Origin: Apostichopus japonicus
Taxonomy: Eukaryota > Echinodermata > Holothuroidea > Aspidochirotida > Stichopodidae
Assembly (NCBI RefSeq): GCF_037975245.1
Contig: NC_092563.1
Location: 27,615,960 to 27,679,959, forward strand
Length of the DNA: 64,000 bases
Direction: 5' to 3'
Part shown: piece after piece, positions 12,301-23,200 of the stretch
How the letters are laid out: each line of letters begins with the position of its first letter
Numbering within the stretch: the stretch's first letter is position 1
Translations under genes and position numbers: made by a program
The notes under the pieces: generated by a model
What the model was told of the DNA's origin: nothing
Seen by the model: only the letters and a program-made list of their open reading frames with translations
The model's database searches: none

Positions 12301-12585
12301 CAATCTGAACATATCTGAGTGGAAACTGGGAACCTTTTTAAGAAATGAAATTATGGCATACATTAGTAGTGAAATGTAACCATGCACTTACTGATAAAGC
12401 AAATAAAAAATTACCTGTGCCATAAAAAAAGTGAACAAGGCTAAGACCACAAAGTTTGTGCCTCCAGCAAAATCAGTCACTTTGTCAAACTGGCATGTTG
12501 CTGCAATGACGAAGAAAGTGAACTGCATTGCGACCGTGATGATTGCACATAGTGCGTAATTATTGGTATCAATGTAATACACCAT
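9213..12585 (-). CDS. DUF1295-family (steroid 5-alpha-reductase C-terminal-like) multi-pass membrane protein
   Basis: Five coding exons on the minus strand: 12585-12415, 11990-11829, 11201-11003, 10752-10557 and 9387-9213. All donors are GT, all acceptors AG, and every phase matches, giving 300 residues plus TAA. The protein is mostly hydrophobic. Recognisable family motifs are the DKVTDFAGGTNF segment (about residue 40), RHPNYFGE (184-191) and GSGIPMLEK (227-235), followed by YKNQTSPLIMLPP and CEFPFYN near the C-terminus. The family contains NADPH-dependent membrane reductase-like proteins and proteins of unknown activity, so the substrate is not inferable. The chosen Met is the first in exon 12597-12415, preceded by a short leader. 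The polar tail (DKGSEKEPEATETSG) is lineage-specific in look. Convergent with the SLC7-like gene and divergent from TCAIM. Confidence 0.88.
10557..10752 (-). CDS. DUF1295 gene, fourth coding exon (HPNYFGE motif)
   Basis: Acceptor tttatcgcag, donor GTAAGT. It encodes VWKWSRHPNYFGEIVLWWG, two hydrophobic stretches and GSGIPMLEK. This is the most conserved part of the family and the segment shared with steroid 5-alpha-reductase C-terminal domains. Confidence 0.92.
11003..11201 (-). CDS. DUF1295 gene, third coding exon
   Basis: 199 bases, phase 0 start (GCA TGC TGG) and one base left over, with donor GTGAGT. It encodes VYTVSLSLININ, then a loop and LDIVGTVLFCFGLLIETIAD, then FRNNPDNKGKFCDVG, which runs into the HPNYFGE exon. 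Confidence 0.88.
11829..11990 (-). CDS. DUF1295 gene, second coding exon
   Basis: 162 bases, phase 0 to 0, with a strong acceptor (cgtttctttgacag) and donor GTGAGT. It encodes TYATRQIVATALVVLWGIRL, then RIIKIGKDDRFDGRR and AIFWLFQ, matching the family's second and third helices with the charged linker between them. Confidence 0.88.
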
Positions 12586-12597
12586 GTTGATATTGAG
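12415..12597 (-). CDS. DUF1295 gene, first coding exon
   Basis: Acceptor cttgcag precedes 12597 and the donor is GTAATT at 12414. Translation is taken to start at ATG 12585-12583. It encodes a membrane helix followed by CQFDKVTDFAGGTNFVVLALF, the family's N-terminal signature. Confidence 0.85.
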
Positions 12598-13788
12598 CTG
12601 CAAGGGAGGAATACGAGAAAACAAAATTGAAAACAGAAAAATGGAGGCCAAAATACACATGTTTGGTGAGCATCAAATGGAAAACTTCTTTCGACAGAGT
12701 TGCCCAGCTTCAATATCATTATTCTGTGTTAAGTAACTTTGAGAAACATGAAAAAGAGAATCCAAAACTCCCGTTTTCTTAGACGTTTAAAAACTAAGTG
12801 TGTAATTTTCATTCTTCAAAATGTGCCTCAATTGCTTCATGTCTTTTTTTTTTCTTACCATGCAATCTTCACTTAAATTACAAAAAAATTTAAACATTCT
12901 TTTGAGTTTTATTTGCTTTTTGCAGTTTTTATACCATGCCTTATTTATTCTATACTTCTGTTTGTTCATGTGATGTTTCATATTTTGCATTTATGTTCTT
13001 TGTTTGTAATCTTCATGTGTTAATAATAACAAATCAACTTAACACTATAGTAGGGAGAGTCTTATAATTGTTGGAAATGAACTGCAATCTTCTATAGTGT
13101 CCACTGTCCACTACAGTTTATCTTTGAAGATGCAAGATTTAGATGTCAATCAGCGAACTCATGACCTATGTAGACTAAAGATTAGATCTCTATATAAGAC
13201 TACTGTAGCTCTAATTGCAAGGTCTTGTTAATAAATACTTTGTGTGAGTTGAAAAAGTAGTAGAAGTAGTTGTCCAATTCTTCCCAGGCTGAATGCAATA
13301 ATACCCCGACTGACAATCCGAGGAATGGGGGGGGGCCACGGGTACCTGACACCCCGAACCCTTTGTGAACGTCACTGCACACAAGTGTAGGTACTAAACC
13401 AGATTTATTCCCCACTTCACAAACCAGAAAGCTGATCATATCCATGTAAGATTCCTCTCAACACCACTGCACAACAGTTGAATAGATCAAGAGATATGTT
13501 TTCATTGTGGCTTTTGGGTTAAGTAATGACTAAGGGAAGGACAATCGCACATAACTGTTCCAAAATGCTTTCACCATGAGAAGACAGATACAAACCTTTA
13601 AACTGATGTATGGAACAGAATGTTAGATCCAAGTTTGAGGAGCAAAAAGCCCATGTTGCATTGTTTATGCACTCCATTATCATAACCAAGTACTCTAGCC
13701 TATCTCTAACGCTACCAGATGTTTTGCTACTATTGCAATCTTGAATGAAACATTTTACACAGTTTTAAATGTCTGCTGTATAGACCCC

Positions 13789-14102
13789 AACTATAGTACG
13801 CCATCATGGAAATGTTTCTTGAGATTACGTTATTGACCTGCTATGGTCATAAAATGACCTCTTTTTACCTATTAGTCTGCAACGCCTGCCACATTTTTTT
13901 CTTGTATGAGGGTCTTTGTGTTAAAGCTGTATGATTAACTACACTGTAGACATGAACATATTTCCACACAGTGTTTACACAAAGAGCCTAATGGTGTTAA
14001 GAAGCTATGCAGGATAATTGTTGAGCCTAGGGTCGATTTATGACCGTGGCAGGTCAATTACGTAATCACAAACCTTTCCTAGCTATAGTGTGCTATAATT
14101 GG
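13789..14102. mobile_element. Fold-back MITE-like element in DUF1295 intron 1
   Basis: Two arms are imperfect inverted copies. On the left, ctatagtacg...gattacgttattgacctgctatggtcat; on the right, atgaccgtggcaggtcaatt...ctatagtgtgctataattgg. Pairing continues less perfectly inward (ggtctttgtgtt against acacaaagagcc). The arms total about 140 bases each, with no coding potential. A target duplication was not resolved. Confidence 0.5.
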
Positions 14103-14983
14103 AGCCAATAAAGCAGATCTTTTATCTGTCACCTAGTAAACAACCATAAATACTATCAAAGATACTACAAATTCAATATGCCATGATCATTTCCCATTTG
14201 AAGGATGATGTCACAACTTACACAGTGTGGGTGCTCTCATGTTGAGATGCATATGTACAGCATTAAGCCTACCTCACAAAAATAGGGGTCTCCAAACTAA
14301 GTAACACTATAGACTAGAAGAGACCAACAATCTTGGGATATTTGCTTGATTCGGTGATCTTTACACGTTCTCTGAGTCTCAGCGGACATGTGTATATACT
14401 AACACTACAGAGGATGTACTATCTAACCACAAACATAAGTCTTAGTGAGATCATTCTTGTGTTGATTCGTCCTTCGAAATAACTTCAACGATCTTTTTAC
14501 TTAAAATGTCAAATGTTTCATTTTAAGTGCTGAAAGTCCCAATTTTGGACTAAAGTATTTGCTACATGTGTGTAATAATGGGTTTTCAAGAAAACGTCTG
14601 AAAATCTCATGCTTGGATGATTTTATGCATAAATTAGTATTTCAGCCTAAAAGTTCCACAAAGAGCATGTGCGTTTCTATACATGAGACTATCTAGAACT
14701 GCCTTCTGAGCATGTCTGATCAGTTTTGTATGAGGTCTGTATCCTAAGTGGAGTGGCTGCTGAGTGGTAATCCTTTAATGGGTGTATGCTACCATACATA
14801 ACCGCACACTCAGTAATGTGAGTAGCTAAAAATTAGCCTAAGGCCAGATACATTTATTCAGTTACAGGTTGTGTATAGATTTAACTTAGGCAAAATGCAA
14901 CAGCAACGTCAATATTTTAGTAGGCCTAATGTTAGAGTTAGGCCTAGGCTAAGTTAAAACTACTACGCAGACAGAAAGGAATT

Positions 14984-15049
14984 CTAAGTTACTACAGTAG
15001 TTAGTAGTTAGTAATAGTATACTACTACTAGTACTACTTAGTAACTTAG
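14984..15049. repeat. Near-palindromic TACTA-rich hairpin
   Basis: Starts ctaagttacta and ends tagtaacttag, which are exact reverse complements. The interior is also made of mutually complementary TAGTA/TACTA units, so nearly the whole 66 bases could fold into one hairpin. It lies just inside the first intron of the DUF1295 gene. Confidence 0.55.
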
Positions 15050-15163
15050 TATAATATTAAACGATTTTTCTAGCCTAACGTACATCAATAAGTATGTAGG
15101 CCTGAGATTTCGCTGCTTTGAGTATTAAAGTATTAAAGTGAAAGACCGAGCAGTTTTACTTAC

Positions 15164-15260
15164 AATCTATACTGGGTGTATCAGTTGGTACGGTATGAAA
15201 TGGAACTTGTTGCCGCGAGAAACGCCCTAGCCTTGCAGAGAAAGTAGTATTAGTAGTATT
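15164..15260 (-). other. Candidate 5' UTR exon of the DUF1295 gene
   Basis: A strong minus-strand donor (GTAAGT, 15163-15158) follows a relatively CpG-rich stretch (gccgcgagaaacgcc on plus) without an ATG. It would splice to the acceptor before 12597. The 5' boundary is not determined. Confidence 0.35.
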
Positions 15261-15566
15261 AGCCAAACATTTTCTTACATAAGTTTATTTACATATTTGT
15301 GGTCATTACGCAATGTTATATAATTTGGAACCTGCCATTATTATAAGGATGTCTAAAATATATTCTACAGGAACCTATGGTAATCAATTGATTTGAGGTT
15401 ACAAAATTATGTAATTTGAAAGCACCAAACTGATTGAATCCTTTTTTATATTACGTCATAAATAAATCGTTATCATACAAAGCTTACTGACATTTTCTAA
15501 CCAGATTTGTTTTCTGATTGCGACGGCGAATAACTACTGCCCCTACTTCTCACGAGTCCAACATAA

Positions 15567-15574
15567 TGACGTCA
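15567..15574. promoter_or_regulatory. Palindromic CRE (TGACGTCA) upstream of the DUF1295 gene
   Basis: Perfect CREB/ATF consensus about 300-400 bases upstream of the proposed 5' UTR exon, in a locally GC-richer stretch between the two divergent genes. Confidence 0.4.
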
Positions 15575-15619
15575 CAGACTGCCTCATAGTTGAGCTTTAT
15601 GCGACGCCATGTTAACATT

Positions 15620-15930
15620 TATTCAATAATTAATAATAATAATAATCAGCAGTTATTTTTACGACGCTCAAGCGACCACAAATGTGGAAGAAGCCTGCAA
15701 GGGCTTATGGATTACAACTTACACGTCGGGTGGCTTCCAATTCAACATTTTAACTCCAATTTGGAATCTTTTCAATTTAGAAAGTCATTTCAGATGGGAA
15801 AACCGTAGATTGCTCTTGGATGAAAAACCCACCTTACTATGGCCCGGCCGGGAATCGAACCCCGAACCTCCCGATTGCTAAGCCTCATTGCTTCAAATGC
15901 CACCGCCTCTATCCACTCGGCCACAGCACC
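15620..15930 (-). mobile_element. tRNA-derived SINE, minus strand
   Basis: On the minus strand the head starts ggtgctgtggccgagtgg (Ser/Leu-type A box) at 15930. A B box, ggttcgattccc, follows in the same tRNA-like layout with a longer variable-arm region. A non-tRNA body continues from there, and the element ends in an (ATT)n tail at about 15620-15646. The tRNA part continues into the body without a terminator and the element has a tail, so it is a SINE and not a functional tRNA gene. Confidence 0.85.
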
Positions 15931-15949
15931 GTTTATTATATAATATTAT

Positions 15950-16300
15950 AATTAGAGATATCTTTCATTTAATTCGAGATATCTGAAATTAATTTCAGAT
16001 ACCTTGAATTAAATTGAAGATATCTGTAATTATTTCAGATATCTTCAATTTAATTGATATATCAGAAATTGCATTTTCGATATCTTTAATTTTACTTAAG
16101 ATATCTCAAATTGATTTTAAGATATCAAGAAATAAATTAGAGATATTAAAAAGGGAAACATTGTATAAAATATCTCGAATTGAATTCTTCAAGATCCAAA
16201 TTGAATTCGAGATATCAAGAAAGGATTTCGAGATATCCAAGATTGAATGATATCAAAAATTCGAATTCGAGATATCCAAAATTGAACTATAGATATTTGC
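15950..16300. repeat. Degenerate 21-22 bp array of GATATC / AATT palindromes
   Basis: About sixteen GATATC-like cores (some mutated to gatatt or gatcc) occur at roughly 20-30 base steps, most close to 21-22. They alternate with AATT/GAATTC-like cores. The array sits directly between a SINE and a MITE. No coding potential; the ORF through it is a by-product of the repeat. Confidence 0.65.
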
Positions 16301-16461
16301 ATTGAGAATTCTGTTCCATGATTTTATCGTGGAACAGTAACACTTTGTAACACTTTGTTTGGCTTTAATCCCATACAAACAAAGATATGTCAATCATTAT
16401 CGTTACTGTGAATCAATTAATTAGAATAAACCAGAAGTATACGGAATAAAGGCTTATTTAA

Positions 16462-16858
16462 AGGGTGTGAAGACTCGCGCAAAAAGAAACGTCTAATGCC
16501 GGTGATCTGACCTAAACCGCGCCCAAACCGCGTGCAGCCATCTGAAAAAGTTAACTTTCAGTTGCTTGCAAGTGACGTTTTGTTCTTGTCGCTACAAAAT
16601 GCAGACAGTAATGAAACGTGATACCTTAATTGTTATCTTTAGCTGGACCTGAGATGTCCATCGCTGTATCGTTTATACACTGTGCTGCGGGTATTGACCA
16701 CAGCTGTATGTACTGACTGTACACTAGTATCTAATTACCGACGGTGTGTGTATTTTCTGGGATCGATGGTGATGTCTAACACTTCTGTTACACCTCATTG
16801 GAAACTAGGTCAGATTACCGGCATTAGACGTTTCTTTTTGCGCGAGTCTTCACACCCT
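16462..16858. mobile_element. TTAA-type MITE, intact copy with 53 bp TIRs
   Basis: Bounded by TTAA on both sides (16458-16461 and 16859-16862). The inverted ends, AGGGTGTGAAGACTCGCGC... and its reverse complement, match over 53 bases with one mismatch. Its 397 bases carry no transposase. The TTAA target points to a piggyBac- or Kolobok-type helper transposase. The diverged relative at 4717-5079 shows the family is repeated. Confidence 0.88.
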
Positions 16859-17539
16859 TTAATTCTATGCACAAAACCAACGCACAATGCAAAACAAAGC
16901 GTCACACGCAGTAAAACAAGCATAAACTCATTGACAGGGTTAAACACTAAGAGTAGTGCATGAAAACGGCCCGATTGACAATCGGAGTGGGAAACCATGG
17001 TCCCCAATTGCGCACGCCACTGACCCATTAGCTTCATTCACGTTCCTACCATTGTCATATCGGCTTGACAAACTTACTTCCATGGTCGAACCAGGAGTAG
17101 CAACCAGGATCGAACGGATCAGTTTAATACGGAAGCGTAGAAAGACGTTACATCTACGACTTACAAACATGGTCAATCTTTTTTGTTGCGAAATTTGAAC
17201 ATACGATAAAACATCTATGCAAACCAATCATTTTCAGATGTTTATAGTTTGCATGGACTGGTTTATCTTATCAAAAAAGTTCTTTTGCAATGTTAACGTT
17301 TTAGACAGGCAGTAATTAAGTGTACAACTACGGTGATTTTCACATTTTAATCGTCTAAAACACGAATAGTGTTATCTAGTCAAAGCGGTGGATCCAGGAG
17401 TTGGCCAGCGAGTTGACCTTCTTCTTTGAAATATTACCAGTATTGCACAAAGTGTTTAAACGCGCACTTTCCAGCCTGAAATTCCAGGTTGTTATCGTTC
17501 AGCGTTGATGATACCAAGGGACCAGCGGCAACACGGCAA

Positions 17540-17652
17540 CTTTCAGATTAGTACCGTTTAACCATGTACTTAAATCTTCAATGTAAAGTCTTTTCTGCGC
17601 CTCCGTAGTTTATCTATAGTGTTGTTTACGAACGTTCAAATCAAGGACACAG
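17540..17652 (+). other. Candidate TCAIM leader exon / promoter-proximal region
   Basis: A CpG-richer stretch ends in a plausible donor (acacag|gtaaat at 17653). It could splice to the acceptor before 20163, which carries the TCAIM start codon. The evidence is position and composition only. Confidence 0.2.
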
Positions 17653-18240
17653 GTAAATCATGCATCGACTGCATGCGTGATATTGTGAATGCCCGTTCGC
17701 GTTCAGTTTGGTATTTGTCACGTACAAACTATTTTCCTGCTAACAACACTCAGCTCTGTACACATCATACTGTTCTAAAGTCTGGTCTGAAAGTGCTGTT
17801 TGACAAGCGAATTAGAATAGATAGAAGACCTACAGGTGTTTTGCAGACCAAGTTACAACGACACCAAATTCATACTGTGAGTAAACATTTACCTCTAGAC
17901 TAGTACAGGGAATAATATGACTAGTTACAGAAGTCGTACGAATTCCGCGAAAAAAAAGTTGCAGTAATGCAATGCCATTCTGACATATTTGTGTGGTTGG
18001 GGGAGAATGCAACATAGGCCTAGTTTCAGATTTTTTATCTTGAACATCCGTTAGAGTTATTTAGACCTAAACCAAACTTTGGCTATGAGTATGAATGGTT
18101 ATGATGGCAGAGAACCAGTTTTTGATAAGTATGGCCGAATTATGTGAAATATGTAATGTAATCACAGATTGATTGCTGTGGTTAGTTTGCACTAGTTACA
18201 CCTAACATTTGAGCTGCATGGACTGCTATAATTGCGGTAC

Positions 18241-18937
18241 AATTATAGAATACAGGGCCATTCATTAACACTTCCTAGCATCCGGATGCGCGGTGTGTCT
18301 GTATATATGTCCATACACGTATGACGCCCTCTAAAATTCCGACCATCACGTATTTCATTTTGACTCCGCATCCGTGCATCCACCACGGAAGTACTGGGAA
18401 AGGACTTAAGAAAATTTTCGATAAGTCTCCCCCACGTATTTAATTTTGACTCCGCATCAGCGCATCCGCGCATCCACCCCGGGAGTACTAGGAAAGTTTC
18501 CCTATATACCATCACGTATTTCAAATACTGAAAGTCCCGCATGTTATACCATCACGTATTTCATTTTGACTCCGCATCCGCGCATCCACCCGGGGAGTAC
18601 TAGGAATGGGCTTAGAAAATTTCCACATAATTCCACATATACCATCACGTATTTCAAATACTGAAAGTCCCGCATGTACGAAGATATTCCACATCAATAA
18701 TGTGTCGTTCTTAAAAGGCATCCGTACATGTGCGACGCCCTCTAAAATTCCACCACAGAAGTACTAGGAAAGGACTTAGGAAATTTTTGACCCTGCATCC
18801 GCGCATCCGCGCATCCACACAAAAAGAAAGAACTTGGACTTGACATTTTTTACTCACATACGTACTGGGGTGAAACTGAGCATCCGCGCATCCGGATGCT
18901 CAGATAGAATCATCGAGTGGCCCTGTATTCTATAATT
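18241..18937. mobile_element. Non-autonomous element with perfect 20 bp inverted ends and catccgcg repeats
   Basis: 18241-18260 and 18918-18937 are exact reverse complements (aattatagaatacagggcca). Inside are three to four imperfect repeats of 'cgtatttcattttgactccgcatcc...gagtactaggaa', two of 'tttcaaatactgaaagtcccgcatg', and small palindromes such as gcatccggatgc. No transposase ORF. The superfamily is not assigned. Confidence 0.65.
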
Positions 18938-20162
18938 ACTCCATAATTGCAATTTAGTCTGTTTATCTCTGCAGAGGTGGAGTGAAATAACAAAACCAAA
19001 GATAATCTTTCCAAAGGCAGGCACAGACAATATTATAAGAGTATAATAACTCATATGTCCTATAAATCGATATAAAAAACAAATGACTGTCTTTATTTAG
19101 TCAACATCATACCGTTTGTGATGATGTGGTAGTAATGTTACAAATACAACCTTCCAGAACTGTGTGATGTGGCTGCTGTACAATCCAGCACACCGCTGTA
19201 TACTCAAGCTTTACGTGCATGACATGTAGAAGTTCCAGAACTTTTCCGGCAGCTTATAGTTTTTATTAATGGACATGGTAGCCAATTAGATACTGTGTTT
19301 GAATGGTACGAAGCTGACACCGCATATATATTGTCTCTTTTCATTGGCTGAAATGTCCAAAGCAAATTCAGTTGAATAGGTCACATAAATGTCGAGGGCT
19401 TTGTTCTGTATGCATTGCCAAATGACATACTGTAATACTCCAGTGTGCAGTAGGCGGAATGTTGCATAACAAAGTTTTGCCATTCTATATCATTCGAGCA
19501 GTGAGCAGCCATTATCCTATAAATGGAGAATGGCAGCCAACATTGTGAATTTTGAACAACAGGGACATTAATTGAAATGGGCACATCAACTATTTATAAA
19601 ATAATACATGATTTTGCCATAGCCATATGCAGTGTATTGGAACATGAGTATCTCCATTTCCCCCGAGTTGAATCACCAGCCGATCGACTTTGTGCCTTAT
19701 TTAGCTTACACCCGATTAATTTCAACGGCATAACACGGTTCTGCCCCAAGATATCAAACTTGATATCACATCTCAAAGGGTGGGTAGCAGTTATGGCCCA
19801 TTGGTTGGACTGAAGTTAGTTGGTACCCAGACTTAAATTGAAGTTTCACCAAGACTGGCCTTAATCTGGTGTTCTTTGAAGCAAACCTTCACATCTCTTT
19901 TACAGTGTACATATTAATCATTCTTGATATTTTGGTCAGTATTTTCAAACAACCAAATCTGCTGTTCGGACAACTAAAAATAAGATCGGTTTTCCAAGTG
20001 TCAACGGGGCAAAATCCTTACAAATTTGCCTGATTAAACTTGTGGCTGATAGGATATTAATTTTTCGTTATGATAGAATTCTGTTTCCATAAGACAGACA
20101 TGATGCACTGAATATTCATAAAGCTACAATTAATTTACACATTTCTTCCATTGTCTCTCCAG
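18938..20162. other. TCAIM 5' region, no further gene seen
   Basis: AT-rich sequence upstream of the first coding exon. No additional exon, repeat array or RNA gene is recognised. Confidence 0.3.
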
Positions 20163-20231
20163 ATTGATAGGAATGTTCACTAGGGTTTTGTCAAACTTAT
20201 CAAGGAGCCAAATAAATGGAGCTCACAGTTG
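20163..20231 (+). CDS. TCAIM: TCAIM exon with start codon
   Basis: Acceptor ttgtctctccag before 20163, ATG at 20173, donor GTAAGC at 20232. It encodes MFTRVLSNLSRSQINGAHS plus two bases that join C of the next exon (TG|C, Cys). The phase fit and the presequence-like composition are why this start is preferred to the in-frame ATG at 27715, which lies inside the intron just before the acceptor. Confidence 0.8.
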
Positions 20232-23200
20232 GTAAGCTTTGTTTTAATATAATCTTAGTTTTATCTTTCTTAAGGGATTTGTTTTTGACCAAATGTTTTA
20301 CGTGATTACAGTAACAATATTGTGTGAAGTCTCCTCACTCAGTTTTGATGACATAAAATTATGATGCATTCACTGTTTAAACATGTGATCTGATATCACA
20401 CATAATCACAGGAATGTGAAATGCATAATTAACATATTGTAGGACAGGACTACATATGAACCAAGGATTTCTCACATGTTTTCCATTAGCTTATATTTTC
20501 ATTCAAGAACCTCATTGTTGTTTATGTGTTCATTACATGTCACTTGAGCTTAATTATAAAGAGTACATACATGTGCAGTTTGTGAGGAAACAAGAAACGT
20601 TACGTGAATTCAGTGGTTATCAGAAGCAGATCAAGTTCAATCTTTTTGTTCCCAAATATGTTAAACAGTCAAATAATGGAGGCTGATGATTTAACTTTAA
20701 GTATTTTGAACTTTTGTTTGCCTCAAAGCAGTCTAGAGTTACCTTATTGAGACGTATTTTAATTGGCTAGTTAATTAGTACTTCTCAATAAGCGAGAAAC
20801 AATCGGCAGGGTTAGAACTACCTTGAAAGTTTTCAGAAATGTTAGCCAATTTGGGACCAGAACTGATGACTACAGTAATGTGCCATGAATGTTTTACCCG
20901 GCTGACAGGTTAATACTTTCATTATTGTGGCAACCATACCTACTGCTATATTCTACGCCATTCTGCGGTTGCTATGCCTCCCAACCAGACACTGTATTAC
21001 TGTATATTGCAATAATGGAGCCCCATGAAATGGACTGGAATATGAATGTACCTCAATCACAGCCTCCTCTGACTTCCCATGTTTTTCTGTTTTTGATTAT
21101 AAATTCCTATTCTGGTTTGTTGCAATGCATGTCGTCCCAGCATATTAAGGTTCAGAGTTTTCCATACATTATCTAGATCAATTATGCTACTTCAAGAGGA
21201 ATTTATACTGAAATTTTGAGCACAGAAAAAAACACCAGCTGTTAAAATAATCTGCCTCAGACGAAGTATTGATCGTAGTTGCTCGACAAATACTTTTAAA
21301 TTTCTCTTGGGATTAACCTCTTCGCTCTGCTAGATTTGAATTTCAGTGTAGTGTTAATGCTTTGAGATGCAACTTTGCAGTCCTGTTTCACATAATGTAT
21401 ACTTGTTCCGGGGGTTGGTTTTATTGCACCGAGTACTGCATAATGTAGAGTTAAAGCTGCCTTGGCAAAGGGTTTGTACAGTAATTTTTTGATGATCGTA
21501 TTTAAAAACTATGGTAAGATTCAAACATATTGTAATTAGTATGTAAAAGTATCATTCTAGCTGTGGGGGGATCTGTAGGTATTTGGTCACAAACAGTTGA
21601 CTGACATTCCTAAATGGAAAGTTAGTAACAAGTGTCTTCATTCAAAAAGAACATATTGTGTCCCACAAACAAAAAGGAACATTTGTATGTTTCATTGCCA
21701 TCCATGAACCCTGAAATGTATACTATATTCCTTTTTTGTTCATTCCATGGTGTAAATTGGGTAAAATAGTGCAGTTTGTAGACATTAAGGCATCTTATCT
21801 TCCTTGTGCCCAGGGGCTGAGTTTGGTAGTACCATTAGATGCAAAACACTGCTTTAAGTATCCTTGTGTGTGTTTGTGGACATGTAGAAAGAACACATGT
21901 AATACAGAGGTTTCTTGTTTCCTTGCTTGTTTGCCAGCTAGGATGACCAAATATTCCTGAGTAAGCTGCAAGATAATCATGAGATGACTAGTCATCGTGT
22001 TTCTGTTTGTAACTTACACAAGTTTGTAACTTAGTTATACTTTGAAGCTGAGAGGTTACTGATAGGACTAAATATATTTTTCAGCTGGTATTGTAGAATA
22101 TTACACTATTTTTATGGACCCTTTGTTTATGAAACCACAATGTGCCTTGCTAAATAAAGTATCTATATACTTAAATTGAATCAACGAGCGGTTCACTACT
22201 GTAGGTCAAATAGTCAAGAATCATGATTTGATGCCTCTTTAGCACTCTGCAGTTTGCTTTGAAAATTTCAGACAATATTACAGTATTAGTATCAAAATTC
22301 ACTGTTACACAAGTGATTGGAGTTTGGCAAAGTAAAACCTTCCAGATATAACACCTGTTTGATATTATAACACACATTATTCAGATTATGTACATATATT
22401 ACAAGATAGCGACATTGTATAATGTAGCACTGTAGTACACTTAGTTACCAGGTCAGTCCTTTGTTTTAAGAGTCAACGGCTAAGACAGTCTGCATCCCTG
22501 TTGTGCACAGAACCAAAACACAAAAACTAGGGTTCATACTGCACAGTCGGTCAACTATTCAACATTTCTATCGTTTGAAAAAAATTATGTGTTTTATAAC
22601 AGTAAGAGCTATGCTATTACAGTATATAAAGTAAGATTAACAGTAAGAGCTACTGTATGCTATTATGCTAATTATAACAGTAAGAGCTATGCTATTATAT
22701 AAATTAGAGAAGGAGGTACCATGCTAAGACCCATTAATTGCTTTGTACATCTTGCAGCCCTAGTGGTGCCTTACCATATACTGCCTCATCTAATGATGTC
22801 AGGCAAAGTGTAATTGAGACACCATTCCATGGCTGTCAAAGATTGGGCCTCTTTATGTGTATGGAATGTCCCAGTTACTTAAGTGACCTGCTGTAGCTTG
22901 TGGGAAATGTCTGCTTCGGTGCTGACCCCTTGCATGTGTTTTCAGGTTATGTGTAAATCATATCCTGTTGGAGACACTCCACCAAAACAGTACATGATTT
23001 ATAGGTTGAGAGAAAATGACACTTGAAACTTACTAAAACTCACAAATTGTTACCAGCATGCTGGCTGGACAGTTCTTTTTATAAATTAACTAGTTTGTGT
23101 CTTCTCTAGATGGCTGTATGATGTACAGTAAGTTATCTTCACCATAAGTACTGTATGTATATTAACTCTGTGAAGACTTCCTTGTCACTGAAGTAGGAAA

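Noticed and set aside
15830-15930. Functional tRNA-Ser/Leu gene
   Set aside because: A and B boxes are present, but the sequence continues into a SINE body with an (ATT)n tail and lacks a terminator after the tRNA part.
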